Below, piece by piece: positions 10,214 through 20,728 of a stretch of DNA of 64,000 nucleotides; positions within the stretch are counted from its first letter, which is position 1, and each line of letters starts with the position of its first letter. The stretch is taken from positions 1 to 64,000 of the forward strand of contig JAGAUW010000014.1 in assembly GCA_017620615.1 (NCBI GenBank), written 5' to 3'. The notes beneath the pieces are model-generated. The model did not search any database. It was given only the letters and a program-made list of their open reading frames with translations, and was not told the DNA's origin. Position numbers and translations under genes: made by a program. This DNA is from Clostridia bacterium. GTDB lineage: Bacteria; Bacillota; Clostridia; Monoglobales; Monoglobaceae.

Positions 10214-11434
10214 TTATGCAAGAACTATTTTGAGGAATACTTTCTTGCCTTTTTTTACAACAATTTTTCCGTCAGCAAAGATTGATTCATCAATCACATA
10301 AGAAATGTCATCAACCTTGTTTCCGTCAATGCTTATGCCTCCCTGCTGAACAAGTCGTCTGCCCTCGCCCTTTGACGGAGCAAGATTTGACACTGCAAGC
10401 AAGTCCACAATATTGAGACCAAGCTGGTCGCGAGAGAGCTCAAATGTGGGCATATTGGAATCATCTGCCCCAGCACCAAATACTGCTTTTGCTGCTGCAT
10501 TTGCTTTTTCTGCTTCTTCCTCACCGTGTACCATCTTTGTAACCTCATAGGCAAGACGTTCTTTGACGCGGTTGAGTTCCTGTCCCTCAAGCTTTTCATA
10601 TTCTGCAATTTCTGACATTGGGACAAAAGTAACAAGCTTTAAAAGTCTTATTACGTCCTTGTCATCAACATTTCTCCAGTACTGATAGAACTCATAAGGA
10701 GTAACTTTTTCAGGGTCAAGCCAAAGAGCACCCTTTTCGGTCTTACCCATTTTCTTGCCCTCAGATGTTGTGAGCAACGTGAATGTCATACCATAAGCCT
10801 CTTTTGACTCCTTGCGGCGGATAAGCTCAATACCGCCAATGATGTTTGACCACTGGTCATCACCACCAAATTCCATAATACAGCCATAATCTTTATTAAG
10901 TTTATAAAAGTCATAGCTCTGCATCAACATATAGTTGAACTCAAGGAAAGAAAGGCCTCTTTCCATTCTGGTTTTGAAGCATTCAGCCGAAAGCATTCTG
11001 TTAACCGAGAAATGCACGCCAACCTCACGGAGAAAATCAACGTAGTTGAGGTCTAAAAGCCAGTCAGCATTATTAACCATAATCGCCTTGCCATCTGAAA
11101 AGTCAATGAATTTTGACATCTGCTCCTTGAATCTGTCAGCATTATACTGAATTGTTTCCTTTGTTATCATAGGACGCATATCAGTTTTGCCTGTGGGGTC
11201 GCCAACCATTGTGGTACCGCCGCCAAGCAAAATTATAGGTCTGTGCCCTGCATTCTGCATATGACGCATAACCACAAGCTGCATAAAGTGCCCAATATGA
11301 AGGCTGTCTGCTGTCGGGTCAAAACCTATATAAAAGGTTATTTTTTCTTCCGAGAGAAGTTTCTTGATTTCTTCCTCGTGAGTCATCTGGGCAATCAGCC
11401 CACGCTCTTTCAGTTCATCAAAAACATTTTTCAT
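10214..11434 (-). CDS. tyrS: Tyrosyl-tRNA synthetase
   Basis: Class I synthetase charging tRNA-Tyr. 406 residues with HIGH in [10 protein letters not shown], the Tyr-binding segment YMLMQSYDF, a KMSKS-type loop [10 protein letters not shown], and a C-terminal S4 RNA-binding domain ([18 protein letters not shown]). It begins 6 bp after the DUF4340 gene and ends 30 bp before valS. Confidence 0.97.
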   Translation of the reverse strand: MKNVFDELKERGLIAQMTHEEEIKKLLSEEKITFYIGFDPTADSLHIGHFMQLVVMRHMQNAGHRPIILLGGGTTMVGDPTGKTDMRPMITKETIQYNADRFKEQMSKFIDFSDGKAIMVNNADWLLDLNYVDFLREVGVHFSVNRMLSAECFKTRMERGLSFLEFNYMLMQSYDFYKLNKDYGCIMEFGGDDQWSNIIGGIELIRRKESKEAYGMTFTLLTTSEGKKMGKTEKGALWLDPEKVTPYEFYQYWRNVDDKDVIRLLKLVTFVPMSEIAEYEKLEGQELNRVKERLAYEVTKMVHGEEEAEKANAAAKAVFGAGADDSNMPTFELSRDQLGLNIVDLLAVSNLAPSKGEGRRLVQQGGISIDGNKVDDISYVIDESIFADGKIVVKKGKKVFLKIVLA

Positions 11435-11440
11435 TTGAAT

Positions 11441-12805
11441 TTATCCTTTCTCATCCGTTTTTATCGGATTTTTACTTATTTTATCAAGTTCCAAAAGCAG
11501 TTCTTCAACCGACTTTTTGTCCACTGCAAATTCTGCCTTGCCATCTGTGAACGCTGCATATTCTTTGTCGCTCACCGCACTGAGACTGATTTTCTGAGCA
11601 CCCGCGCCATTGTCAAAATAAACTGTTATCTTCACATCGCCGTTATCTTTCACATCCTGGTCAATTTCACTGTTTATTTTTATTCCGCCAATAATTTCAA
11701 CAACCGCATTGAACGCCGCTTCACTGGCAGTCTTTCCGTTCACAAAGAACTCTTTGTTATTTTCTTTTCTGTTCCGGCTTTCGATCTTATATTCCTTATC
11801 CTTTGTTTTCACGGTAAGACCTGAAATGTTTTCAAAGTCAGACCGAAGCACCCCCGACTCCAAAAGGTAAAACGGTTCGGTATAGAGGAACTCAAGTTGC
11901 GAAGAATTTATCATAAAAATTCCGTCTTTCCCAAGTCTCTCGGCATAAACAAGTCCACCCTCTGTTTTCCCCAAGTAAAGTGTCTCGTCAAAATCGCCCC
12001 ACTTGAAATGAATTCGCGCACGGGATTTTTCATCAAGACCATAAACCTCTTTATCCTGAGGCGTTTCATCCTCATACTTTTCAGCAGCAAGTCGAGGAAT
12101 TTTTACTAATATCAGCTGTTCAAACGCTTCATCGTCCACATCTTTTCTGTATGGTTTTTCCATAATATAGCGATTTTTTCTGCTGTTTGAAATTTCAGCC
12201 GAGATTTTTGTCCTTATAACAGTTTCGGACTTATCAAAATCTTTGAAGCTGTAATATTCAAGAGGTGCGTCCTCTCCCATAAGTCCATCAAAAATCACTG
12301 AGGCACGAAACTTTGAAAGCGGTGCTATGAGGATATCCCTCACAGACGTCCTTATAGCATATATCTCCTCACTGTCATTGACCTTAGCCGCACATACCTC
12401 TGCCTTTTCTCCCACAAACTTGATGTTGCAGCGTGTTCCGTCACGGAGTGCAAGTGAAAGCTCTTTTACATCAGTTACGCTGAACTCTTTCAGCTCCCTC
12501 TCACTCAAGAGTCCCAACGTCATAATCATAGACGCACTGTTCACCGTTTCCTGAACTTTTTCTGAATTGAGAACGGCAACGTCATTATCTTTCACATACC
12601 ATTCGTCATCCCCCTTGATGAGCAAATAATCTTCCGGTCCATTCTTCACACCATACTCCACAATTTCCGAAGCCTTGCAACTGAATATAGGAGTATTTTT
12701 TATCTCTTCATTTTTCTGGTTTTGTATATAGCTGTAAACTCCAAAGCATCCTCCGGCAAGCAATAGTACCATAATCAAAAGAATGGCAACCGTTTGCTTT
12801 TTCAT
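11441..12805 (-). CDS. DUF4340 domain protein, membrane-anchored
   Basis: 454 residues: one N-terminal transmembrane helix or uncleaved signal (residues 5-27) and a long extracytoplasmic domain with the repeated DUF4340 pattern (DDEWYVKDNDVAVLNSEKV; YGLDEKSRARIHF; LYLGKTEGGLVYAE). In many bacteria this family lies beside a GldG-type ABC transporter for the envelope; none is adjacent here. It is inserted between aspS and tyrS in the synthetase operon, probably by genome arrangement rather than function. Confidence 0.82.
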   Translation of the reverse strand: MKKQTVAILLIMVLLLAGGCFGVYSYIQNQKNEEIKNTPIFSCKASEIVEYGVKNGPEDYLLIKGDDEWYVKDNDVAVLNSEKVQETVNSASMIMTLGLLSERELKEFSVTDVKELSLALRDGTRCNIKFVGEKAEVCAAKVNDSEEIYAIRTSVRDILIAPLSKFRASVIFDGLMGEDAPLEYYSFKDFDKSETVIRTKISAEISNSRKNRYIMEKPYRKDVDDEAFEQLILVKIPRLAAEKYEDETPQDKEVYGLDEKSRARIHFKWGDFDETLYLGKTEGGLVYAERLGKDGIFMINSSQLEFLYTEPFYLLESGVLRSDFENISGLTVKTKDKEYKIESRNRKENNKEFFVNGKTASEAAFNAVVEIIGGIKINSEIDQDVKDNGDVKITVYFDNGAGAQKISLSAVSDKEYAAFTDGKAEFAVDKKSVEELLLELDKISKNPIKTDEKG

Positions 12806-12849
12806 TGTATCGCCTCCTGACTTTCAAGCTAAATTTTATTCAAAGCCTT

Positions 12850-14622
12850 TTATTTTTCTTCTAAATCAATTTTTATCGAAAGTTCTTTAAGCTGAACATC
12901 ATCAACCCTGTCAGGTGAATTTGACATAAGCTCGGATGCATTCTGCACCTTGGGGAACGCCACAACATCACGAAGGCTATCGGCTCCGCACATAATCATT
13001 GCAATTCTGTCAAGACCGATGCCCATACCGCCATGAGGCGCTGCACCATATTTGTAAGCTTCAACCAAAAAGCCAAATTTTGCAGCAATCTCTTCCTCAG
13101 AAAGTCCGAGTGCCCTGAACATCTTTTGCTGAAGCTCATAGTCATTTATACGGATTGAGCCACTGGAAAGCTCTGTGCCGTTAAGCACCAAGTCATATGC
13201 CTTTGCAGTAACCTTTTCAGGCGCTGTTTCAAGATACTGAATACAGTCATCCTCAGGCATAGTGAATGGATGGTGCATAGCAACATAAGTTTTGCTTTCT
13301 TCGTCATATTCAAAGAACGGGAACTGTGTAACCCAGAGGAACTTGAATCCCTCTTTGATTATATCAAGCTGTTTTGCAACTTTGAGACGAAGCGCCCCAA
13401 GTGTCGAAAGAACCGTGTTTGTTTTGTCTGCCACAATAAATACTACATCGCCCTTTTCTGCACCGCACTTTTTGATTATTGCAGAAAGCTCGTCTTCTGT
13501 CATAAATTTTGCGAAAGAACAATTCGGCACATCTTCAACCCACCTGATATAAGCAAGGCCTTTTGCACCTATGCCGCGTACATATTCAGTGAGCTTGTCG
13601 ATTTCTTTTCGTGTCAAAGTTTCAGCCGCATTCTTTGCACAGATTGCACGAACGCTGCCACCATTTTCAATAGCTGATGTAAACACACCAAAGCCACAAT
13701 CCTTTACCAAATCAGAAAGGTCGCATATTTCCATTTCAAAACGTGTATCAGGCTTATCCGAGCCATATCTTTCCATAGCTTCCTTGTATGACATTCTTGG
13801 AAGAGGCAACGGAATATCCATATCAAGCACATCCTTAAAGAGTCTCTTCATAAGACCCTCAATCATTTCAAGAACATCCTCAACATCGACAAATGACATT
13901 TCAAGGTCAATCTGAGTGAATTCAGGCTGACGGTCAGCTCTCAGGTCTTCATCACGGAAGCAACGTGCCAGCTGAATATATCTGTCAAAGCCCGAAATCA
14001 TGAGGAGCTGCTTGTAAATCTGAGGTGACTGGGGAAGTGCATAAAACTTTCCGCCGTGTATACGTGACGGAATGATATAGTCTCTCGCACCCTCAGGGGT
14101 TGACTTTATCATCATTGGAGTTTCAATTTCAATGAAGCCGTTTTCTTCAAAATAATCCCTTGCGCTCTTTGCAATCTTGCTTCTTCTTATTATATTTTCC
14201 TGAAGAGGTGCTCGACGCAAGTCAAGATAGCGATATTTGAGGCGAAGTTCTTCATTTACATTTGTTTTGTCGGTAATTTCAAACGGCGGAGTCTGCGCCT
14301 TTGCCAAAATTCTCAGGTCATCAACAAAAATTTCGATGTTTCCTGTTTTTATGGCATCATTTTTGCTTTCTCTTTCACGGACAACACCCTTTGCCATAAG
14401 AACATATTCGCTGTGACATGATGCCGCCTTTTCAAAAACCTCTTTGTCTGTTGTTTCATCAAAAGCCAGCTGAACTATGCCTGTTCTGTCTCTTAAGTCA
14501 ATAAAAATCAACGTTCCCATATCACGGATTTTCTGAACATATCCGCCCACCACAACGGTTTTGCCGATTCCTTCAGTTTCGCCGCAGTAATTGGTTCTTT
14601 TAAGACCTTTCATTGTATCCAT
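12850..14622 (-). CDS. aspS: Aspartyl-tRNA synthetase
   Basis: Class II synthetase. 590 residues, bacterial type: N-terminal OB fold (GYVQKIRDMGTLIFIDLRDR), motif 2 RCFRDEDLRADRQPEFTQID, a GAD insertion domain, and motif 3 GMGIGLDRIAMI. It starts immediately after the hisS stop, so the pair is translationally coupled. Whether it also charges tRNA-Asn cannot be decided from this window. Confidence 0.97.
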   Translation of the reverse strand: MDTMKGLKRTNYCGETEGIGKTVVVGGYVQKIRDMGTLIFIDLRDRTGIVQLAFDETTDKEVFEKAASCHSEYVLMAKGVVRERESKNDAIKTGNIEIFVDDLRILAKAQTPPFEITDKTNVNEELRLKYRYLDLRRAPLQENIIRRSKIAKSARDYFEENGFIEIETPMMIKSTPEGARDYIIPSRIHGGKFYALPQSPQIYKQLLMISGFDRYIQLARCFRDEDLRADRQPEFTQIDLEMSFVDVEDVLEMIEGLMKRLFKDVLDMDIPLPLPRMSYKEAMERYGSDKPDTRFEMEICDLSDLVKDCGFGVFTSAIENGGSVRAICAKNAAETLTRKEIDKLTEYVRGIGAKGLAYIRWVEDVPNCSFAKFMTEDELSAIIKKCGAEKGDVVFIVADKTNTVLSTLGALRLKVAKQLDIIKEGFKFLWVTQFPFFEYDEESKTYVAMHHPFTMPEDDCIQYLETAPEKVTAKAYDLVLNGTELSSGSIRINDYELQQKMFRALGLSEEEIAAKFGFLVEAYKYGAAPHGGMGIGLDRIAMIMCGADSLRDVVAFPKVQNASELMSNSPDRVDDVQLKELSIKIDLEEK

Positions 14623-15891
14623 TTATCTTACCTCCGCATCTAAAATCTCGCATATAGCTTCCGCTGTCAAAGAAACTTCTTTTACTTCGCCTGTTCCCAT
14701 ATTTTTGAGATTTCCTTTATTATTGGCAATTTCATCATCACCTATAACCACACTGTATCTTGCCGCAAGCTTGTCAGCATATTTCATCTGAGCCTTGAGA
14801 CTTCTTCCGCACAAATCCTGCTGTGCGTGTATTCCCTTTGTCCGAAGCTCAAAAATCAGCTTTTGTGCTGCCTTGTCAGCTGCATCTCCCATTGTTGCAA
14901 CAAAAACGTCGGGGCCGTCATCAAAGCTTACCTCTTCGCCTTTTTGGGCTTTAAGCACCAAGATAAGTCTCTCAATGCCAGCCGCGAAGCCTATACCATC
15001 CGCAGGCTTTCCGCCAAGTTCTTCAACAAGACCGCTGTAACGACCGCCACCGCAAACCGTGGACTGTGCACCAAGACAGTCGGACACAAATTCAAATACT
15101 GTTTTTGTGTAATAGTCAAGGCCTCTCACTATGTCGGGGTTTACCTCAAAGTCAATGCCCATTCCCGAAAGTCTTGCCTTTGTTTCTTCAAAGTGGTCAC
15201 TGCACTCTTGGCAAAGGTGGTCAACCATTTTAGGTGCATCCTTTGCGATTCGGCTGCAAATTTCCGACTTGCAATCGATAATTCTCATAGGGTTTTTTTC
15301 AAGTCTTTCAAGGCAGGTGGGACAAAGCTCACCCTTATATTCTTCAAAATATGCTCTCAGTTTTTGGTTATATTCCCTTTTACAAACCGGACAGCCAATA
15401 CTGTTTATGTTAAGTGTTATCCCCGAAAGCCCCAGTTTTTTAAGAAACATCCATGCAAGGGAAATAACCTCTGCATCGGTAGACGCACCGCTCGCACCAA
15501 AGCACTCAATCCCGAACTGATGGAATTCACGAAGTCTTCCTGACTGTGGCTTTTCATACCTGAAGCAAGGGATGATATAGCTGAGCTTTGTGGGCTGAGG
15601 ATTTGCATAAAGGGAATTTTCAATATAGCTGCGGACCAAAGTAGCTGTTCCCTCAGGCTTGAGCGTAATGCTTCTTCCACCTTTATCTTCAAAAGTATAC
15701 ATCTCTTTTTGAACAACGTCCGTAGTATCTCCCACTCCACGCTGAAACAGCTCTGTATGCTCAAAAACAGGTGTTCTTATTTCTTTATATCCGTAAAGGT
15801 CACAAACCTCACGGGCAGTTTTTTCTATGTACTGCCACAGCTTGCTGTCTTTTGGCAATACATCCTCGGTACCTCTTGGTTTTGTAATCAT
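14623..15891 (-). CDS. hisS: Histidyl-tRNA synthetase
   Basis: Class II synthetase of about 422 residues. Motif 1 begins near KPRGTEDVLP, motif 2 is PCFRYEKPQSGRLREFHQFG, the histidine A motif is VRGLDYYTKTVFEF, and an anticodon-binding domain closes the protein. ATG chosen at 15891; a TTG three codons upstream lies too close to the AAAGGA ribosome site. Downstream of engB in the lonA operon. Confidence 0.96.
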   Translation of the reverse strand: MITKPRGTEDVLPKDSKLWQYIEKTAREVCDLYGYKEIRTPVFEHTELFQRGVGDTTDVVQKEMYTFEDKGGRSITLKPEGTATLVRSYIENSLYANPQPTKLSYIIPCFRYEKPQSGRLREFHQFGIECFGASGASTDAEVISLAWMFLKKLGLSGITLNINSIGCPVCKREYNQKLRAYFEEYKGELCPTCLERLEKNPMRIIDCKSEICSRIAKDAPKMVDHLCQECSDHFEETKARLSGMGIDFEVNPDIVRGLDYYTKTVFEFVSDCLGAQSTVCGGGRYSGLVEELGGKPADGIGFAAGIERLILVLKAQKGEEVSFDDGPDVFVATMGDAADKAAQKLIFELRTKGIHAQQDLCGRSLKAQMKYADKLAARYSVVIGDDEIANNKGNLKNMGTGEVKEVSLTAEAICEILDAEVR

Positions 15892-15926
15892 TTGTACCAA
15901 AATCCTTTCTTAAAAGACTATTCTCT

Positions 15927-16526
15927 CTAATCATTTTTGTTGTCGGTGAGCACATATTCAATAAGCTCCAAAACCGCATCCCTGCCCTCGCGGGTTTCAG
16001 ACGAAAATGGGATGAGCACCGACTCTTCATTAAGTTCTAATTCTTCATATATAGCGGTGAGGTTTGCCTCGATTTGAGATTTTTTGAGCTTGTCAAGCTT
16101 TGTTGCAACCACCAGCGGCTCAAAGTTATAGCTCTTTATCCAGTCAAACATCATCTTGTCATCCGCAGTGGGCTTGTGTCTTGCATCCACAAGCTGAATA
16201 ACCTGAACAAGATTTTTTCGGGAAGAAAGATAACCCTCTATCATTTCGCCCCATTTTTCTTTTTCAACCTTTGAGACCTTTGCATAGCCATAGCCCGGCA
16301 GGTCAACAAGGCGAAACCGCCTTCCTATTTCATAAAAGTTTATTGTTGCGGTCTTTCCTGGAGTGCTGCTTGTTCTTGCAAAGTTCTTGCGGTTTGAAAT
16401 ACAGTTGACAAGGGATGACTTGCCTACATTTGAACGCCCAACCAAAGCAATCTCCGGAAGTGTTTCATCGGGGTATTGCTCACACTTTACCGCTGTGGTT
16501 AAAAGTTTAACATCGATAAATTCCAC
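15927..16526 (-). CDS. engB: Ribosome-assembly GTPase EngB (YsxC/YihA)
   Basis: Small essential GTPase of large ribosomal subunit assembly. 199 residues with G1 GRSNVGKSS (30-38), G2 threonines in TSSTPGKT, G3 DLPGYG and G4 TKLDK. It overlaps the lonA 3' end by 28 bp, a conserved lonA-engB linkage in Firmicutes. Confidence 0.95.
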   Translation of the reverse strand: MEFIDVKLLTTAVKCEQYPDETLPEIALVGRSNVGKSSLVNCISNRKNFARTSSTPGKTATINFYEIGRRFRLVDLPGYGYAKVSKVEKEKWGEMIEGYLSSRKNLVQVIQLVDARHKPTADDKMMFDWIKSYNFEPLVVATKLDKLKKSQIEANLTAIYEELELNEESVLIPFSSETREGRDAVLELIEYVLTDNKND

Positions 16527-18850
16527 TTTTTTGCACCCCCACAGAAAGCATTTTCAAGGACTGTTTTCATATCCTTGGCAAAAACAAACTCTATCTCATT
16601 TTTGATTTTGTCAGGAAGCTCCTCAAAATCCTTTTTGTTTTCAAAAGGAATGATAATTTTCTTTATCCCCATCCGGTATGCCGCAAGTGACTTTTCGCGA
16701 AGACCACCTATGGGAAGAACCTTTCCTCGAAGAGTAATTTCGCCTGTCATAGCCACCTTTTTGCTTACCCTCTCTCCAGAAAGAGCAGAAATAATTGCTG
16801 TAGCCATGGTTATTCCGGCTGATGGACCATCTTTGGGGATAGCGCCCTCAGGCACATGAATATGTATATCTTTTTCTTTATAAAAATCTTCACTTATGCC
16901 AAGTGCCTCAGCATTTGCACGAATAAAGCTGAGTGCCGCCATAGCGGATTCTTTCATTACGTCACCCAAGTTTCCGGTGAGTTCAAGCTTTCCGCTGCCT
17001 TTCATGGTATTTACTTCAATGCTCAAAGTGTCGCCGCCGCTTTCAGTCCACGCAAGACCTGTGGCAGCCCCCATCAAATCATCTTTTTCTATGTGGTCAT
17101 AAAGGAAAACCCGGCTGCCCAAGTATTTTTTAATCACAGACTCATCAACCGTGATGCAATCTTTCTTTTCTTCAACAATTTCCTTTGCTGCTTTTCGACA
17201 GATTGCCCCAAGCTTTCTCTCAAGAGTTCTGACACCTGATTCACGGGTATACCCCTCAATCAAAAGCTTCATTGTCTTGGCAGGAATTTTTATCATTTCA
17301 GGTTTAAGACCATTTTCTCTCTGTTGTTTGGGGAAAAGATATTTCTTTGCGATTCTCATTTTTTCATCGTCTGTATACCCTGAAATTTCGATTATGTCCA
17401 TTCTGTCATAAAGGGGCATAGGAATATTCTCAACCGAGTTCGCCGTTGCCACAAAGAGTACCTTCGACAAATCAAATGGAAGCTCTAAGAAATGGTCACG
17501 GAAACCCTTGTTTTGTTCAGGATCCAACACCTCAAGCATAGCAGCCGTGGGGTCACCACGAAAATCACTTGACATTTTGTCAATTTCGTCAAGCAAGATA
17601 AGTGGATTGTTGCTTCCTGCCGATTTAAGCGCCGCCACTATGCGCCCAGGCATAGCACCAACATATGTCTTTCTGTGGCCGCGGATTTCAGCTTCGTTTT
17701 GAATTCCGCCAAGGCTGACTCTTACATACTTTCTGCCAAGAGCTTCGGCAAGTGACTTTGCGATTGAGGTCTTTCCCGTTCCGGGAGGGCCTGCAAGGCA
17801 GATGATCGAGCCCTTGGCTTCATCCGAAAGGCTTTTGACCGCCAGATACTCAAGAATTCTCTCCTTCACCTTTTCAAGGCCATAGTGGTCACGTTCTAAG
17901 ATTTTCTTTGCAAGCTTTAGGTCCTTGTTTTCTCCGGTAGATATTTCCCAGGGCATAGCAAGAACAGTTTCAACATAATTCTGTACCACACTATACTCCT
18001 GAGAATGAATTGAAAGCCGTGAAAGTCTGACAAATTCTTCCTCAAGCTTTTCAGAGACCTCTTTGGGCAGCTTTCTCTGCTGCATCTTTCTGCGGTAATC
18101 ATCAGCCTCCGCCTGTCCCGATTCAAAGTCACCAAGTTCTTCCTGAATGACTTTCATCTGTTCACGCAGGATATAATCACGCTGATTTTTGTCAAGGCTT
18201 GACCGAAGCTTTGACATAACGCCCTGCTCAACTTCCATAATGTTGTTCTCATTTTCCATAAGAGCAATGAGTTTTTCCATTCTTGTTCTCACATCAAGTT
18301 CTTCAAGAATTATTTGTTTTTCGTGAGGCTTAAGCGGAAAGTTTGTAGCGGTTATGTCCGCAAGCTCCCCTGCATCCTCAATTTCAAGCATGGATGCAGC
18401 AATCTCGGGATTCATTTTTTCATAAAGACTGAAATAATCCTCCAGAAGCCTTTGGATTTTCCTCATCAACACCTGTTCTTCCACAAAGTCATTGCAGCGG
18501 ATGTCCGATTTTTTTACAACTCTTGCTTTCAAAAAGCTTTCCTCATCATAAAAGACTGTCATACCTGCTCTATAAAGTCCCTCAACCAAAACCCTGATAT
18601 TTCCGTCAGGAAGCCTCAGTATCTGCTTCACCTCAGCAACAACGCCGATTTTTGAAACATCGCTCTTGGTAGGGTTTTCGGTCATAATATCCTTTTGATA
18701 GCTGAGAAAAACCATCTGGTCAGAGGACATCGCATATTCAACAGCCGCTATTGATTTTTTTCTGCCCACATCAAAGTGAAGGACCATACCCGGAAAAATG
18801 GTAAGTCCCCTGAGGGGTATAAGCGGGAGTATATTTTTTCTGTTTGCCAT
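16499..18850 (-). CDS. lon: ATP-dependent protease LonA
   Basis: Soluble AAA+ serine protease for damaged and regulatory proteins. 783 residues: N-terminal LON substrate domain, coiled coil, AAA+ module with Walker A GPPGTGKT (354-361) and Walker B LILLDEID, and the catalytic dyad S677 (PKDGPSAG) and K720 (GGLREK). Preceded by lonB on the same strand with its own promoter inside the end of lonB. Confidence 0.97.
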   Translation of the reverse strand: MANRKNILPLIPLRGLTIFPGMVLHFDVGRKKSIAAVEYAMSSDQMVFLSYQKDIMTENPTKSDVSKIGVVAEVKQILRLPDGNIRVLVEGLYRAGMTVFYDEESFLKARVVKKSDIRCNDFVEEQVLMRKIQRLLEDYFSLYEKMNPEIAASMLEIEDAGELADITATNFPLKPHEKQIILEELDVRTRMEKLIALMENENNIMEVEQGVMSKLRSSLDKNQRDYILREQMKVIQEELGDFESGQAEADDYRRKMQQRKLPKEVSEKLEEEFVRLSRLSIHSQEYSVVQNYVETVLAMPWEISTGENKDLKLAKKILERDHYGLEKVKERILEYLAVKSLSDEAKGSIICLAGPPGTGKTSIAKSLAEALGRKYVRVSLGGIQNEAEIRGHRKTYVGAMPGRIVAALKSAGSNNPLILLDEIDKMSSDFRGDPTAAMLEVLDPEQNKGFRDHFLELPFDLSKVLFVATANSVENIPMPLYDRMDIIEISGYTDDEKMRIAKKYLFPKQQRENGLKPEMIKIPAKTMKLLIEGYTRESGVRTLERKLGAICRKAAKEIVEEKKDCITVDESVIKKYLGSRVFLYDHIEKDDLMGAATGLAWTESGGDTLSIEVNTMKGSGKLELTGNLGDVMKESAMAALSFIRANAEALGISEDFYKEKDIHIHVPEGAIPKDGPSAGITMATAIISALSGERVSKKVAMTGEITLRGKVLPIGGLREKSLAAYRMGIKKIIIPFENKKDFEELPDKIKNEIEFVFAKDMKTVLENAFCGGAKKWNLSMLNF

Positions 18851-18907
18851 CTGTCTGTTTTCATCCTCTCACGGACAAATTATCATATTTTGCCCATTAT
18901 CCAATCC

Positions 18908-18936
18908 ATTATACTATTTTTGTTTGAAAATTTCAA
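18908..18936 (-). promoter_or_regulatory. Promoter for lonA-engB-hisS-aspS
   Basis: TTGAAA (18931-18936), 17-bp spacer, TATAAT (18908-18913) on the minus strand. The -35 lies within the last codons of lonB. I found no CtsR or HrcA operator around it. Confidence 0.65.
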
Positions 18937-20611
18937 CCCCTTCGGCACTAATAATTCCAATATTCTGGGAAATTTTTTCATTATTTCTCCCTTTTTCGCT
19001 ATCATCCATTCCAGCAGCAGCATCAATAAGCTCAAAAACATTCGAAATCGGTACAATTTCACATTCGCATTTTTCATATTCCTCCTGCCAGTTTGCCGAT
19101 GGAATTATTATTTTCTTCGCTCCCGCATCCATCCCTGCACGAATTTTAAGGGGAACTTCACCCACTCCCCACACATCTCCCATAATAGAAATTTCGCCGG
19201 TGAAAGCAACAGTCCCTGATATTTGCATTCCTTTGAGCGCCGAATATACAGCGCAAAAAATCGCAGTGCCGGCAGAAGGGCCGTCAACCGGCATACAGTT
19301 TGGAAAATTTATGTGAACATTAAAATCTTCTGTCCTTATTCCAAAAATTTTTTTGAGAACTGTCATGGTATTTTCCACCGATGCAATTATACTGCTCTTA
19401 CGTTTAAGTTTTTGCCTGTTATTTGAAATTTCTTCTTCCTCTATTGCACCGGTAACGGTAACTGTGCCACATCCTGCCTTGCACTTTTCGGCCACCGCTT
19501 CTATATCCAGAATGCAGCCCTGACCGCTTCCGAAAACTGCGAGACCTGACACCTTTCCAATATTCATCTTTTCCGGAAGCGCTTTTTCATAACGAGGGCA
19601 GTATTTCCCCGTTTCAATTACCCATCGAACATCTGAAACCTCAACAGTTTTTCTTTTTTCAAGCTTTGAAACGCTTTCTGATGTTTGCACGATATTCACG
19701 GCATCACGACCGTTTTCAGCATAGCGTGCCACAAGTTCAAAAACGTCATCATCAAATTCTGCCTCGGTTTTTTGTGCCGCTTTTTTTGCTACGGCCTTCA
19801 CCTCATCTCTTGAAAGACCTTTAAAAAATATCTCAACGCATCTTGACCGAAGTGCCGGTGGGATTTCCTCAGGAAGCCTCGTGGTAGCCCCAATAAGCCG
19901 AAAATCAGCAGGGAGTCCATTCTTAAACATTTCGTGGATATGGCGTGGGATTTCCTTGTTGCTACTGCTGTAATATGCACTGTCAAAATATACACGCCGA
20001 TCTTCAAGAACCTTGAGGAGCTTGTTCATTTGTATGGATGAAAGCTCGCCTATTTCATCTATAAACAAAATTCCCCCGTGCGCCTTTGTAACCGCCCCCT
20101 CTTTGGGTTGGGGAACACCGGCAGGACCATATGCTCCCGCCCCCTGATAGATAGGGTCGTGTACTGACCCAATTAGCGGGTCGGCTATGCTTCTTTCGTC
20201 GAATTGCATAGTAGTGGCATCCACCTCAATGAATTTTGAAAACTCTCCAAAGGGTGATTCAGGATTTTTCTTAGCCTCCGAGAGCACCACCCTTGACGCT
20301 GCGGTTTTCCCCACCCCAGGAGGCCCATAAATCAGCACGTGCTGGGGATTTTTGCCGCATATTGCACACCGAAGTGCCTTTATGCCCTCGCTTTGCCCAA
20401 CTATATCTTTCACCGATTTTGGTCGGGTTTCTTCGGTAAGAGGGGTGGCGAGCTTTATATCATTAAGTTTTTTCAAACGTTCAAGCTCTCTTGTGCTTTC
20501 CTGATTCATTGAACTCCGTCCAGAATACTGGCTTTTTAAAACCGTCAAAAAATATATTCCTATCACCACAGTAAAGCAAAGCTGAACAATGGCAACAAAA
20601 GACATAAGCAT
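18914..20611 (-). CDS. lonB: ATP-dependent protease LonB (sporulation-associated, membrane-anchored)
   Basis: LonB-type protease. 565 residues: an N-terminal transmembrane helix (about 3-24), AAA+ module with Walker A GPPGVGKT (96-103) and Walker B GGILFIDEIGEL, and a Lon peptidase domain with S446 (MPVDGPSAG) and K489 (VPLKIRAG). It lacks the LonA N-terminal substrate domain. In Bacillus lonB is forespore expressed under SigmaF; a matching promoter is not clear here. Start at ATG after GGGAGGA. Confidence 0.94.
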   Translation of the reverse strand: MLMSFVAIVQLCFTVVIGIYFLTVLKSQYSGRSSMNQESTRELERLKKLNDIKLATPLTEETRPKSVKDIVGQSEGIKALRCAICGKNPQHVLIYGPPGVGKTAASRVVLSEAKKNPESPFGEFSKFIEVDATTMQFDERSIADPLIGSVHDPIYQGAGAYGPAGVPQPKEGAVTKAHGGILFIDEIGELSSIQMNKLLKVLEDRRVYFDSAYYSSSNKEIPRHIHEMFKNGLPADFRLIGATTRLPEEIPPALRSRCVEIFFKGLSRDEVKAVAKKAAQKTEAEFDDDVFELVARYAENGRDAVNIVQTSESVSKLEKRKTVEVSDVRWVIETGKYCPRYEKALPEKMNIGKVSGLAVFGSGQGCILDIEAVAEKCKAGCGTVTVTGAIEEEEISNNRQKLKRKSSIIASVENTMTVLKKIFGIRTEDFNVHINFPNCMPVDGPSAGTAIFCAVYSALKGMQISGTVAFTGEISIMGDVWGVGEVPLKIRAGMDAGAKKIIIPSANWQEEYEKCECEIVPISNVFELIDAAAGMDDSEKGRNNEKISQNIGIISAEGVEIFKQK

Positions 20612-20691
20612 AAAAGTTATCCTCCCGATAAAGTTTGTTTCTGTCTTTTATTATGGTTTTTTCTTTTTCCATTCATACTGAAAGCAGATAC

Positions 20692-20728
20692 AAAAAAACC
20701 TTGAGTTTTTTATTCACTCAAGGCTTTT
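20692..20728 (-). terminator. Intrinsic terminator after pflA
   Basis: CCTTGAGT (20699-20706) pairs with ACTCAAGG (20716-20723); on the minus strand a T-run follows. The pflA TGA stop lies inside the stem. Confidence 0.82.

Noticed and set aside
12850-14622. Large plus-strand open frames opposite synthetase genes
   Set aside because: They are antisense shadows of clearly conserved minus-strand coding sequence with no domains of their own.
20612-20690. SigmaF promoter for lonB
   Set aside because: GTATC and GGAAAAAGA occur at near-correct spacing but miss several consensus positions; too weak to annotate.
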